DNA of 64,000 nt from Adiantum capillus-veneris (lineage: Eukaryota > Streptophyta > Polypodiopsida > Polypodiales > Pteridaceae). The notes under the pieces were generated by a model, which was not told where the DNA came from, searched no databases, and worked only from the letters and a program-made list of their open reading frames with translations. The stretch covers positions 73,562,435-73,626,434 of the forward strand of contig CM043950.1 in assembly GCA_014529385.2 (NCBI GenBank). Direction: 5' to 3'. Shown here piece by piece: positions 10,285 to 21,515 of this stretch; the stretch's first letter is position 1, and each line of letters starts with the position of its first letter. A program made the translations under genes and the position numbers.

Positions 10285-10707
10285 ATGGCTAGTACGCTAG
10301 AGTCATCCACTCCTGCCTTGGGTGAGAGGTACCCTCGTTACTTTTCACAAATATTTCACATGGTCTTTCCAGTGCTTGCATGTGAATGGGATTTGATAGG
10401 TACGCTAGCATGTGAGAGGAATTTTGAGGAGTTAGAATGGCTGATACGTCTCTTGACCACGTCTGATCCATACTTAGTAGAGAGCGTTTCTCCCATTGCA
10501 AAAGCCTACCCTTTTGACCAAGATGACTATAGGAGTCTAGTGACCTTTTTAGTAAACATGGGCACCTATGATGAAGAAGAAAATTTACATGACTACACGG
10601 ATGGCACATATGGTCTCATGGATGATGACTTTGTTTATCTCGACGACGAGGATAAGGGTTTAGCTTTAGGGTTTCCCCCTAACCTCTACAATATCCTATT
10701 CCCTTGA
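10285..10707 (+). CDS. Accessory ORF of element C, 140 residues, unknown function
   Basis: An intact frame from ATG at 10285 to TGA, placed between the protease-tail ORF and the 3' LTR, where envelope-like or accessory genes sit in Athila-type elements. The product starts MASTLESSTPALGERYPRYF, has a moderately hydrophobic centre (HMVFPVLACEWDLIGTLAC) and a very acidic C-terminal third (DEEENLHDY, MDDDFVYLDDEDKG). I see no signal peptide, coiled coil or known motif. A GGGGGAGTGCAAATAATC tract just after the stop resembles a polypurine tract, so it may have come from another element. Element B lacks it. Confidence 0.45.
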   Translation: MASTLESSTPALGERYPRYFSQIFHMVFPVLACEWDLIGTLACERNFEELEWLIRLLTTSDPYLVESVSPIAKAYPFDQDDYRSLVTFLVNMGTYDEEENLHDYTDGTYGLMDDDFVYLDDEDKGLALGFPPNLYNILFP

Positions 10708-12061
10708 CTCTTTAGGGGGAGTGCAAATAATCAGGTTAGGGTTCCTTATGTTTTTTGTTGTGTTCAATAAGTGTTGGTACCTTTTCCCACTAATGTGCCT
10801 TCTGGAGGTATTCCTTTTGTTTCCTAGTGTATACAGGAGCGTGTTGCTATTGATAGGATTTGGACCTTCATGGAACCTTTCTCTCGTTCACACTTCAAAT
10901 CAAGCGCGACCATCAACACAAACAAGTGTTTTATGTCCATTAGCATTGCCCTTATCTTTTTGCATCCATGTTTGTCTGCTTTGATTGTGATTGGTAGCAT
11001 AATATTCAACTCATTTTCTTAGTATCAAACATTTAATTCAATGTAATGTTTTGTCATAATCACTTGTCTAGGTTTAAAAATCTAGCAGTCCGACTAAGCT
11101 AGTTTGACCAAGCTAGGTATTAGAAATCTTCTCTTAATACCATGGGGAATGCCTTCCTAATAAGCAATGGTTACTTAGGTTCTTAATCCGATTTAGGCAG
11201 CATTGTGTGAAATGTACTAGGGCTTTCTAGTGGGCTTAAGCCTATTGACCTTTAGCTTAAGTATTATAAAGGGAGTTTACTAATGTGATGAGCCTGGGGA
11301 GGGTAATAGTGTTATATGACCCCCCAAAGTTACAAAATTAAAATGCTGAAAATGAACAAACAAAAAATCAAAGTGCCACAATGTAAAGTTTTAAGCTGGA
11401 AGAGAAATCCCTGCTTAAATTGGTACTTCACTCACATGTATCGCCTATGGTACTAGAGCCCTAGAGGTTCCCAGTGTGGACGCTTTTCCTTGAAAAGCAA
11501 AAAACCCAAGGCATACAAAATAAGCACACACATCAAAATTGAATCAATGTGAAAAGACTTTGGGGGGTCAATGAAAAGGTAATTAGTCAGGCGATGATTT
11601 TATGAGAAATTCCTTTTATCGTAGCTTAACTACAAGGTCTTCTAGGTATAGCCTCTAGTCAGCCCTCGAACATCAAATACTTGGCTCTCGCGATTAAACA
11701 ACTTAATTGACCAAAAAAAATTGAGAAGTTACCCATGGTATTAATAGTCGAGCTCTAGTGCCTTTTGACCGTTAAATTAGCGACCCCGGACTTGTTTAAT
11801 TTTTTACCTTTACATCTGTTTATGCATTTGATTATATTTCAATTTAATGTTTATTGCTGACAAATTGTTTAAAATTTTGTTACCAATCACTTTGTCTGTC
11901 TATTGCATATGATTTTTAATTGTCTATGAGAATGCAATTACTGTGGCAATGTTGTTTGATTTTGCAGTGATTGAAGAAGGCTACGCACATCCATGTCGAC
12001 TACTCTTCCATCTCGACGAACGAGCTTCAACTGGATAGCTTCCGAGGACGGAATCTACATC

Positions 12062-12074
12062 AGGAAGGGGGGCA
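12062..12074 (+). promoter_or_regulatory. Element C polypurine tract
   Basis: AGGAAGGGGGGCA immediately before the TG of the 3' LTR, the usual plus-strand priming site. The identical tract precedes the LTR of element B at 35152-35164. Confidence 0.75.
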
Positions 12075-12619
12075 TGTTAACCCTCATGGCACACGGACAC
12101 CCTATGATCTATAAACATTGTATTATTTAGAGTCAGGTATCGGGCTTGTCGGACCAATAGAAACAGGGTAAGGGTGATCGCCGATGACAGGCGCACTCTA
12201 ACTGGAATATTCAAGGAGTTAGTTGGCTAAGTATGGGCGCCCAGGTGTGAATGGGGTGAGCTCATATAAAAGCCACTAAACCTAATTTTTACTCATTCTC
12301 TCATTGTGCAATAGAAGCTGCTCTTGCTCCATCTCCACCTTCTCCTTCACCATCTCCTTCTGTGTGTGTGTGTGTGAGAGAGAGAGAGTGTGAGAGTGTG
12401 TGTGCGATCAAGCGTTGCGGCGGCACGACAGCGGCAAGGCGGTTGAGCGCGGCGTAGCGGCGTCTCCCTCTTCTTCGCGGCGCGGGAATCCTTCATTCGC
12501 AACTACGCAGGAAGGTGAGTGACACACCGTTCTTCCTTGTGAGCTTGTCTATTGTATGACTGTGTGCTAGGAGCCTTTGTGGCTCGCACACGGCGCGTAG
12601 CAAGTCCCTAGCCTTGACA
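12075..12619 (+). mobile_element. Element C 3' LTR (545 bp)
   Basis: It runs TGTTAACCCTCATGG to CCTAGCCTTGACA. It carries a TATA box at 12265-12271, a GT/GA microsatellite near 12360-12400, and the conserved end region with CACACGGCGCGTAGCAAGTCCC. It is inverted relative to the A LTR at 8610-9158, and the two are highly similar. Confidence 0.85.
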
Positions 12620-13104
12620 ATGAGCCCACACTTCACTCAGAGTACCTAAATGCATATGTTTCAAGCCGATGATGTCAAAAATGCAAAAACTTGGAAAAAA
12701 ATTCAAACTATTAATATTCGCGATTATTTACTTTTGTTGCAATTTTTGCATGAACTGGAGAATTTTGATCTCTACATGTTTTTATGTATCTATGCATGCT
12801 CCAAAACTGATATAAAGAAAAAATGAACATCATTTCCCAGCAATTAAGACTCAGGGCATTTTAGAGCGGAATTTGCAAAAATTTCTAACTTTGACACTGC
12901 ATTCACTTAACATGAGCAATGCAAGCGGCTGACAAGGCAAAGAAAAGGGTATCCCAGAACGATAAGCTACAATAGTTGCCATCGTACTAGTTAGATCCAA
13001 GCTCAGTGAAGACAACAAAATCAACCTACTTGTCTAAATAACAACTCAAAGAAATCAGCACATAGGTTTTCACTAGCAGATTCAAAAGCGAAGAAGGACA
13101 CTAG
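12620..13104. other. Intergenic, no feature seen
   Basis: No open frame of note and no similarity to the repeat families described here. It probably belongs to the locus into which element C and the copia element were inserted. Confidence 0.35.
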
Positions 13105-13215
13105 GTAGAATTGCAAATGCTACCTAAGGAGGTTTATGATGTAGCAGCAAAGCTAGACACCAAGGAAGCCAACAGAAGGCTGGGGCTTCAAGATTTCTAT
13201 GACGAGGAACCATGC
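13105..13215 (+). other. Exon-like open stretch, possible host exon cut by copia LTR
   Basis: After an acceptor-like CACTAG at 13099-13104 a plus frame reads VELQMLPKEVYDVAAKLDTK and then EANRRLGLQDFYDEEPC, with a strongly protein-like composition. It runs directly into copia LTR sequence at 13216. I do not recognise the family. It may be a host gene exon interrupted by the insertion, or chance. Confidence 0.25.
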
Positions 13216-13432
13216 GGGAAAGGTGCATTGTGACCCTTGAGAGGTGCACCTAGCAATGCTATGCTACTACTTAAGTAGTTCATTTGTACACACCAATAAG
13301 TTAGTTCATTTTCTAATCAAGTTGTCATTTTGAGCGCTCTCTCTCTCTCTCTCTCTCTCTCTATCATCATTAGTGTACTTATCAATTGTGTCATTATGAA
13401 TTCTATTCTTGTTGATCCACCCTAACTCAACA
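13216..13432 (+). mobile_element. Copia-family LTR, 3' half
   Basis: This matches the second half of the LTRs at 15766, 18078 and 62668, from GGGAAAGGTGCA through a CT microsatellite to the end CACCCTAACTCAACA. The first half is missing. It is directly followed by the primer-binding site, so it is the remains of the 5' LTR of the array. Confidence 0.75.
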
Positions 13433-13434
13433 AG

Positions 13435-13446
13435 TGGTATCACAGC
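13435..13446 (+). promoter_or_regulatory. Copia primer-binding site
   Basis: TGGTATCACAGC begins two bases after the LTR end. It differs by one base from the classic TGGTATCAGAGC initiator-methionine tRNA site. Confidence 0.7.
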
Positions 13447-14004
13447 TTACGGTATGATTAGCATTCTTTAAGAATTTTACCCTTAATTGTATATCTCACT
13501 AATTGAGTCCAACCTATCTATGTGTGGAGACGTCCTTGGTAGACCCAAGAGGCCACTACCCTCCATGGATTAGACAAGCTTCATTAGAGAGTATCGGCTT
13601 CTTTTTTTATTAGCTTGCAATGAGCACAAGCATTATAGCATCATCTCTATGCTAGAGATCCCCCTCTTGATTTTCGATCAATTGATTTAATTTTCCTCAT
13701 GTAAATGCATCTAGATTGTTTTTCTATCAGTTTTCTAGTAATATGCATCTTTAATTAATCTTCCTAGCTTCACAATCACCAATCATTGCTCATGTCATTT
13801 CAAAGATCTCTCTGTAAGATTTCCAATGAGCTTTTAATTCCTTCATCTGTACATTGTTAGCTCACTTGATTGAGTTTCTCAATTTAGGTGTGTGCGTGTG
13901 TGTACAATTTGTGTCTACAGCAGCAAGACCAGAGAGCCTAAGTGTGTGTGTGTGTGTGTGTGGATGACATTCAATGCTCAAACCTTTTTGTTGTTCCTTG
14001 AAAT
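13447..14004 (+). other. Copia leader, present only once
   Basis: Non-coding leader with a GT-rich stretch (about 13888-13962). It is not repeated in the second and third units of the array, so it lies outside the duplicated unit. Confidence 0.45.
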
Positions 14005-14346
14005 GTCAACGCTCACTTACTAACATTGTGGGAATGCTGCCTATATACCGCAAGTCCAAAAAGACATGAAGGTAACCATTTTTGGGCACCCACTTCTGGT
14101 TTGTTCGTCCACTGGTAGAATCGAGAAAGGCAACAAAATCCATTGGATTTCTTAGTTCATGTTCGTGCTTGATTGGATATTTCAAGGCTCTCTCGTGCGA
14201 CTGCTTGCAGCCACTTGGCCGCGCTGTCTTGCGATCACTAATCGGTGCCCGACTGATGATGTGTGCTCAATTGTCCTTAAGGGACATTTCCGGTCCGCTA
14301 GGTTCCCTTATCGCATGAGCACTAGGCCACCCAAGCTTTGAGAGCT

Positions 14347-14370
14347 CCCCCCCCCCCCCCCCCCCCCCCC
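14347..14370 (+). repeat. Poly-C run (24 C)
   Basis: An uninterrupted run of 24 C in the first unit. The other units have shorter, broken C-rich tracts in the same place (16509-16521 and 18824-18851), so it expanded in this copy. Confidence 0.9.
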
Positions 14371-14903
14371 TGCGGCCCCCCAAGAACAAGAGCAATTTCC
14401 CACATTGCCTTGGCCAGTACAGAGCCCCTTTTTTATTGGAGGTCAATCCCACGAGCTGCAGCATTTTTTAAAACTTCAAGCATGAATAACTTCTTCAAGC
14501 ACACAAAAATGTTCCAAAGGGCGTAAAACTTCGAGCTCCAAGGGTTCCAAGAGAAACTCCAAGGTTTCAACAAGCACTTGAAAGGCTTCAACTCTCTTAA
14601 ACTTCTAAAAAGGCTACTCTCTCTCTTCAAGAGGGAATTTGAAAGGAGATTTTAAAGCTTCGACCTCAAGATTCATTTTTCTCTTAGCCATCTTTCTCAT
14701 TGTCCCCAAGTTTTTCATACTTCAAAGTTAACAAATTTCCACGGCACAATCACTTTAAAATGCATGTAATCATCACCTATCACCTAAAAGGATAGCTAAT
14801 TGAAGTGTCAACTTGTAAAGAGGATAGACACTTGCATTAGCTGACATTAATCGGTAAGACCCCTCTCACGACACTATGAGAGAAAAATGAATTAAAAATT
14901 TCA

Positions 14904-15600
14904 ATGGAGAAAGGTTCTATGCCTGGCAGACAAAGCTATGAGGATATCTCATGAGAAAACAACTATGGTTTGTTGTCAAACCATGCACCCCTACACCATC
15001 CACAGTCGACGGTACATTCATTAAAAGCACAGATTGCACAAATTCAAACAGAAGACGAGCAAGCTCTAGAAATAAGTATTACCTCATTACATGATAATTA
15101 TGTGCACTTTACTGATGATTACGCTATGAAAATTCAAGCATGGACAGTCCTAAAACAAAATTTTGGTGCAAAGCAAAAAAAAAAAAGCCTTAAAAAGAAT
15201 CAAGGGGAGAAAATTTCAAGCCTCGTCAATAGGTTATTAAGCATCATCACTCAGTTAACTTATTACGAATATCAAATCATACAAGAAGAAAGGTTAATGT
15301 GCTCTGAAGCGCTGTCCAAAAAAATTTACAACATAATCACAGTGCTAGAATAAAAAGAACGAACACCAACTTTGCAACACGTCATCAATGCCTTGATTGA
15401 AGAAGAAAAGAAGCAAACCAAGAAGGCATGAGCAAATAGAGGAGTTTACATTGCATCATCATCTAGGAATGCATCTTTATTAACAAGGATCAAAATTAAA
15501 AAGTGTCACGAATGCGGCAAATTGAGTATTTCTCCAAGTATTTCCACAAGAACATGTGTAGCAACTGCGACGTCACCATCAAAATGCCCAAGTAGCTAGC
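14904..15600 (+). pseudogene. Copia-type Gag remnant, unit 1
   Basis: The N-terminal part reads FNGERFYAWQTKL, stop, GYLMRKQLWFVVK, the start of copia Gag (F-x-G-x2-F-x2-W...LW-VV). After a frame change near 15000 it continues as AQIQTEDEQALEISIT and MKIQAWTVLKQNFGAK, typical of the UBN2/DUF4219-like core, to a TAA at 15351-15353. A damaged zinc knuckle, KCHECGK with a downstream Cys but no proper His spacing, lies at about 15503-15560. There is no pol behind it. Gag would form particles; this copy cannot be translated whole. Confidence 0.6.
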
Positions 15601-15749
15601 GGTAGAAGAAAATAAAAAATTAACCTTATAGAGGACAAAGACGAAGATTGAAATCAAGAGGAGGACAATTGCCTGCATATCTGTGTTGTCATCAATCACT
15701 TTCATGAATAGACTGATGTACTCAATTTAGAAATGGAAATATAGTCCAA

Positions 15750-16109
15750 AGTCCAAGAGGAGGATTGTTGGGGTTATGGCCTTTGGCCTAGACCTCTCAG
15801 CTTATATGGACATGACCTCTTGTATAGTCAATAATTAATCTAGTCACCCTATGACCATGTGAAGGCACATGACCTAGCTTACATGGTAGGTAGATCACAC
15901 AAGAATCCAAATGAACGTCCCAATCAGCATGGTTTTTCCACATTTAAAGGAGCCACTCTTGACCTTTCAGGAGTTGGCCCTTGGCCCTTGGGAAAGGTGC
16001 ATGGTGACCCTTGAGAGGTACACCTAGCCATACTCTACTACTACCTGAAGTATCTCATTTGTACACACCAATAAGTAAGTTCATTTTCTAATCAAGTTGC
16101 CATTTTGAG

Positions 16110-16152
<43 letters not shown>

Positions 16153-16158
16153 TAACAT
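15750..16158 (+). mobile_element. Copia polypurine tract and LTR, unit 1
   Basis: AAGAGGAGGAT (polypurine tract) precedes TGTTGGGGTTATGGCC at 15766. The LTR runs to a long CT microsatellite (about 16112-16149) and then changes into the next unit's leader, lacking the normal end CTAACTCAACA. Confidence 0.7.
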
Positions 16159-17064
16159 TTCCTTGAAACATTGATGCTCCCTTACTAACATTGTGGGAAT
16201 GCTACCTATATACCGTAAGTCCAAAACGGGGTGGAGGTAGCTTTTTTTGGGCACCCACTTTTGGTTTGCCCATCCACTCGCAGAATACAGAAATGCATCA
16301 AAATCCTTTGGATTTCTAGTTCACGTTCATGATTGATTGGAGATTTCAAGGCTCTCTCGTGCGACTACTTGCAGCCACCTGGCCGCGCTCTCTTGCGATC
16401 ACTCATCGGTGCCTGACTGATGACGTGCGCTCAATTGTCCTTAAGGGACATTTTGGGTACGCTAGGTTCCCTTCTCGCATGAGCACCAGGCCACACAAGC
16501 TTCGAGAGCCCCCCGCACCCCCAAGAACAAGAGCAATTTCCCACATTGCCTTGGCTAGTACAGAGGCCCTTTTTTATTGGAGGTCAATCCCACGAGCTGC
16601 AGCATTTTTTTAAACTTCAAGCATTAATAGCTTCTTCAAGCACACAAGGATGTTCCAAAGGGCATAAAACTTCGAGCTCCAAGGCTTCCAAGAGAAACTC
16701 CAAGGTTTCAACAAGCACTTCAAAGGCTTCAATTTTGTTAAGCTTCTAAAAAGGCTATTGTCTCTCTTAAAGAGGGGATTTGAAAGGATATTTTAAAGCT
16801 TCGACCTAAAGATTCAAGTTTCTCTCGGCCATCTTTCTTATCCTCCCCAAGTTTTTTATGCTTCAAAGTTAGAAAATTTCCATGGCACAATCACTTTAAA
16901 ATTCATGTAATCATCACCTATCACCTAAAAGGATAGCTAATTAAAGTGTCAGCTTTTAAAGAGGATAGACACTTGCATTAGCTCGCGTTAATCGGTAAGA
17001 CCCCTCTCACGACACTATGGGAGAAAAAGGAGTTAAAAAATTTAATGGAGAAAGGTAGTATGCC

Positions 17065-17750
17065 TAGCAGACAAAGCTGTGAGGATATCTCATGAGAAAA
17101 CAACTATGGTCTGTTGTCAAACCACGCACCGCTACACCATGCATAGTGGACGATACACTCACCAGAGCATAGAATGCACAAATTCAAACAAAAGACGAAC
17201 TAGCTCTAGAAAAAATTATCACCTCATTACATGATAATTATGTGCACTTTACTAATGATTACGCTACGACAATTCAAGCATGGACAGTCCTAAAAGAAAA
17301 TTTTGGTGCAAAGCAAAAAAAAAAAAGGCTTACAAAGAATCAAGGGGAGAACATTCAAGCCTCGTCAATAGGTTATTAAGCATCGTCACTTAGTTAACTT
17401 ATATCGAATATCAAATCCAACAAGAAGAAAGGTTAATGTGCAGAAAGTTTTACAACATAATCACAGTGCTAGAATAAAAAGAACGAACACCAACTTTGCA
17501 ACATGTCATCAATGCCTTGATTGAAGAAGAAAATAACCAAACAAAGAAGGCGTCATCAAATAGAGGAGTTTACGTTGCATCATCATCTAGGACTGCATCT
17601 TTATTAACTAGGATCAAGAACAAATAGTGTTACGAATGCGGAAAATCGAGTATTTCTCCAACGATTTCCACAAGAACATATGTAGCAACTGTTGCGTCAA
17701 AAGACGCCACCATGAGAATGCCCAAGTAGTAGCAGTAGTAGTAGAAGAAA
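17065..17750 (+). pseudogene. Copia-type Gag remnant, unit 2
   Basis: The same order as unit 1 (tract beginning GGTAGTATGCCTAGCAGACAAAG; KTEDELALEKIITSLHDN-like block; knuckle remnant CYECGK at about 17620), with extra small deletions in the middle, including the loss of about 18 bp near 17438. It is more damaged than unit 1. Confidence 0.5.
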
Positions 17751-18065
17751 ATAAAAAATTAACCTTATAGAGGACGGAGACGAAGATTGAAATCAAGAGG
17801 AGGACAATTGTCTGCATATCTGTGTTATCATCAATCACTTTCATCAATATACTCATGTACTTTAGAAATGGATGGTCTTCCGTCTTATTCGTTTGAGGAG
17901 AGTATTCTTTAATTTCTGTGACAACATGCCAAAATCAGACTTACTTCTATTTTGTGTGACTAGAGTACCCCAGTCTATATGACCCAGTCTCTTGACCTAG
18001 TCTATGTGACTACTAGCCTATGGCATTCAATCTCGGTCTATGTTTCTTCAATATAGTCCAAAATC

Positions 18066-18421
18066 CAAGGGCAGGATTGTTGGGATTATGGCCTTTGGCC
18101 TAGACCTCTCAGCTTATATGGACATGACCTCTTGTAGAGTCAACAATTAATCTAGTCACCCTATGACCATGTGAAGGCACATGACCTAGCTTACACGGTA
18201 GGTAAATCACACAAGAATCCAAATGATCGTCCCAATCAGCATGGTTTTTCCACATTTTAAGGAGCCACTCTTGACCTTTCAAGAGTTGGCCCTTGACCCT
18301 TGGGAAAGGTGCATGGTGACCCTTGAGAGGTACACCTAGCCATACTCTACTACTACCTAAAGTAGCTCATTTGTACACACCAATAAGTTAGTTCAATTTC
18401 TAATCAACTTGCCATTTTGAG

Positions 18422-18465
<44 letters not shown>
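18066..18465 (+). mobile_element. Copia polypurine tract and LTR, unit 2
   Basis: AAGGGCAGGAT then TGTTGGGATTATGGCC at 18078. As in unit 1 the LTR stops in a CT microsatellite (about 18424-18463) and passes directly into the third unit. Confidence 0.7.
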
Positions 18466-18467
<2 letters not shown>

Positions 18468-18995
18468 AACATTTCCTTGAAATGTCATCACTCCCTTACT
18501 AACATTGTGGGAATGCTACCTGTATGCCGCAAGTCCAAAAAGGGGTTAAGGTAACTTTTTTTGGGCACCCACTTCTGGTTTGCCCGTCCACTTGAAGAAT
18601 CCAGAAAAGCACAAAACTCCATTGGATTTCTAGTTCACGTTCGTGATTAATTGGTGATTTCAACGCTTTCTCGTGCGACAACTTGCAGCCCTTGGCCGCG
18701 CTCTCTTGCAATCAGTGATCGGTGCCCGACTGATGACGTGCGCTCAATTGTCCTTAAGGGACATCTCGGGTCCGCTAGGTTCCTTCTCGCATGAGCACCT
18801 GGCCACCCAAGCTTTGAAGGCTCCCCCGCTCCCCCCCCCCCACCAGCCCCCCAAGAACAAGAGCAATTTCCCACATTGCCTTAGCCAATATAGAGCCCCT
18901 TTTTTATTGGAGGTCAATCCCATGAGCTGCAACATTTTTTTAAACTTCAATCATGAATAGCTTCTTCAAGCACACAAAAATGTTCCAAAGGGCGT

Positions 18996-20539
18996 TGACG
19001 GGAGCAAAGCAAACCGCGAACCCCGACCGACGGCCTCTAAAACACCGGGGACCGAATGGCGCGCCTTGAGCCTGTCATGGTAAAGCAAACAGGGGGCACC
19101 ACAGCGGCTAGGACGCAAACAACACACCACCATAACAAAGTTTTCATCCAAGAGAGATGGATGCTTGGGAGTAATGATGAAAAGGAAAGGGAATGAGATC
19201 AAGTGAGAGAGAGAGAGTGTGTGAGAGAGGGGGTATAGCGGTTTAGTACTTAGGAATCACAAAAGGATGGCGAATCCGCACACCCTTCACATATACACAA
19301 GCTCACTCCAAAACACAAGACTAGGTGGCGATTCCGCACACCTCACATGGGCAAAACATTGCAAGAAAACATACTCACAAAACCTCAAGCTTTATTTAGA
19401 GAATTAGGCGATGAAATGGGGAGCATAGGGTAGGGGAATGAGAAGGGAGAGAGTGGTAGAGCACATGGCAGATAGGTGGGAGTTGATGGCGAAGACTCGC
19501 ACGAGGATTATGGCCATCATCCTTTATTTAGTTGCCTTTCATCTTCCATAGCCAAGGGTGTAGAGGTCATGCTCAAGACAGGCATGGTGATTGCGGTGAT
19601 GGTGATGGTGTGGGTGTGTGTGTGTGCACTAGGCACACACAGTGCATAATGTGTTCTTTGGTGATGTTGTGTGTGTGTTTAGTGTGATGGTGACCCCTCT
19701 TTATATAGGGGAGGAAGGGGGAGAAATTATAGAATTTAGAAATGAAGAAATCATTATCTACATAGGCCATGTGAATGTGGGGCCCACTTGTCTGGCTGTG
19801 TGTATATGTGCCAGAACAGCAGTCTCATGAGAGAGAGACTAAGAGAGAGAGATGGGTTGATGAAAAAAAGTGAGAGGTGACATGGAGAATAAATTAATTA
19901 CAAGAGGGGAGAGAGGGGAGTGTGTTCAGAGGTGAATCTGTGTGCAGATGTGTGTGAACACAAGAAAAATCAGGTAACCACCGGGTGGGGATGGGTTTGT
20001 GGGCACCTTTTTCAGTGAAACTGAGTGTGTGTGAGTGTGGGGGAGGTTATTTAGCTACAATACAAGAGACATGGAGCCCTTTAGAGAGAGAGGGGGGTAT
20101 TTGGGTCATGGGATATGATAGGAGAGAGAAAGAGGGGGTGGTGTATACTCTTTTGGAAGATAGGGTAAGTTGCATGTGAGTTAGGGTGCATTATTGGTGA
20201 GTTATAATGCATTATTGGTGAGAGGTGGGGTAGCTTGAGGGGAGAGAAAAAGGAGAAAGGACAAGGGGAAGAGAGAGGGGGTTGACCTTTTGAGCGGAGG
20301 AGAGGAAAGGGACACATGGCGGGGCAACAATGAAGAAAAAGGAGGCAAGGTGGGGATGGGCTGCCCCGCAGGCATGAGGTGGCCTATTTTACCTTTCTCA
20401 TATATTTACATAATCATACTTTATTTTTTTCTTACTTTTTCCGATGCTTTTTATCACTCCCTCCCTAAGAGGGGGTTTTCATGGCGTGGGGACGAGAGAA
20501 GAGGGGTATGGGCGCTTGGCTTGTGAAAAACCCCCATCA
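18996..20539 (-). mobile_element. Element D 3' LTR (about 1.54 kb)
   Basis: On minus it begins TGATGGGGGTTTTTC right after a polypurine tract and ends GCTTTGCTCCCGTCA at 18996, where copia sequence resumes (GGGCGT). TG...CA ends are present. A TATA box (TATATAA, rc of 19701-19707) lies in a CCCCTATATAAAGAGGGG context. Both ends resemble those of the F LTR (TGATGCATGG start; GTGGTGCCCCCT near the end), so D and F are related subfamilies. Confidence 0.7.
19701..19707 (-). promoter_or_regulatory. LTR promoter TATA box, element D
   Basis: TATATAA on minus within the D LTR. The equivalent CCTATATAAGGAGG element is found in each F LTR copy (50146-50152, 52979-52985, 61426-61432). Confidence 0.5.
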
Positions 20540-20555
20540 TTAGCCCTCCCCTTTT
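20540..20555 (-). promoter_or_regulatory. Element D polypurine tract
   Basis: AAAAGGGGAGGGCTAA on minus, directly before the LTR start. F has AAGGGGGAGGGCTATA in the same place. Confidence 0.7.
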
Positions 20556-20567
20556 GGCTAGAGGCAT

Positions 20568-21515
20568 TCATGTCTCTAGCTCATCTGTTTGATCATTATC
20601 GTCGGAGGTGGCGGCTGATGGTGTGCCCTCATCTGGAATGTCAATAGGTGGAGCCTGGTCAAATTGAAGAAAATAAGGTTTAAGTCGCCAACCATTTACC
20701 ATGGTTTTATGAAGTTTTCCATCAGCCTCCATAAGCTGGTAGCTTCCATTGGCATACTTTTTCCTGACGATGAAAGGACCTTCCCATCGGAGTAGGAGTT
20801 TCTTATCCTTGCGCGTGTCGAAGCGATTGTCGTAGCGGAGCACCAACATTCCTTTCTTCAATTCTTTTTTTCGGAGATGCTCGTTAAAGCTAAGCCGTCT
20901 ATGCTCTGCTTGTGCTGCATAATAATTTATTGCTTCTTCTCTGTCCAGCTGCAGTCTTTCCAAGTTGATGATGTGATCTCTCAAATGCATGTTGGGCTGT
21001 TGAAGCTGGCTTGCCATTACTCTGAGACTTTGTAGTTGCACTTCAATGGGAAAGATTGCTTCCTTACCAAATACTAGATGATACGGTGTAAATCCCAAGG
21101 ATGTACGAAATGAAGTTCTGTAGGCCCATAAAGCTGGTAGTAGATACTTATCCCAGTCTCCAGGATGATTGTTTACCTGCTTGGTAATAATTTTAGAAAC
21201 CATTCCATTTACCTTTTCAACTAGGCCATTACATTGAGGGTAATATGGTGAAGAGTGCCTCCTTGTAATGCCCAGTTTCTGCATTAATTTGCCTACCAAG
21301 TCTGCTCTGAAACATGGCCCTCTATCAGAGATGATCTCTAAAGGTGTGCCAAACCTACAACATATGTGCTCGTAGATAAATTTAGCTACCTCTACCGCTG
21401 GGATTCTAGTGGTGGCTGTAGCCTCTGCCCATCTAGTCATGTAGTCGACCCCCATGATAATGTAGAATTTTCCTGAGTTGGCCCTAGGTAATGGCCCAAT
21501 GGATCGATACCCCAT
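20568..21515 (-). pseudogene. Element D integrase, catalytic core and C-terminal part
   Basis: The DDE integrase that inserts the cDNA. The frame opens in the middle of the first catalytic block (IGPLPRANSGKFY, DYMTRWAEA), then FGTPLEIISDRGPCF with the second Asp, and CNGLVEKVNGM with the catalytic Glu. It continues through LWAYRTSFRTSLGFTPYHLV, the LRYDNRFD and LLRWEGPFIV blocks, to an acidic end DDNDQTDELET. No chromodomain is seen. The upstream part is in another frame: one base is missing right after the Asp codon of WGID, so this copy cannot make one protein. Confidence 0.8.

Larger units (their letters stand above)
9981..12619 (+). mobile_element. Element C: 3' end of the A/B family on the plus strand
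   Basis: From 9981 the sequence follows element B's last coding part (VIENYWQKSSP, FQRVTSSFQ; B 33450-33555) and then B's 3' non-coding region to the LTR. It keeps only the last 30 or so codons of the protease-tail ORF, a polypurine tract and the 3' LTR. A segment of about 600 bp holding a 140-residue ORF (10285-10707) replaces a shorter unrelated segment in B. The 5' part has been lost. Confidence 0.75.
14005..18995 (+). repeat. Tandem array of gag-only copia units (2.2-2.3 kb period)
   Basis: Three head-to-tail units are marked by the CTATATACCGCAAGTCC-type block at 14041, 16206 and 18520, giving periods of 2165 and 2314 bp. Each unit is leader, degenerate gag, polypurine tract, and LTR truncated in its CT microsatellite; the next unit starts right after the CT run. 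The third unit is cut by the D LTR at 18996, and its 3' end reappears at 62294-63121. No protease, integrase or reverse transcriptase is present. Unequal exchange between CT runs would explain the array. Confidence 0.7.

Noticed and set aside
14082-14630. Short ORFs in the copia leader (14082-14630, 16329-16749, 18673-18960)
   Set aside because: They lie in repeated non-coding leader, shift frame between the three units and include translations of poly-C.
15496-17856. Minus-strand hydrophobic ORFs (15496-15705 and 17614-17856) as membrane proteins
   Set aside because: They are antisense to the copia 3' region, are not conserved in frame in the third copy, and have no start-site context.
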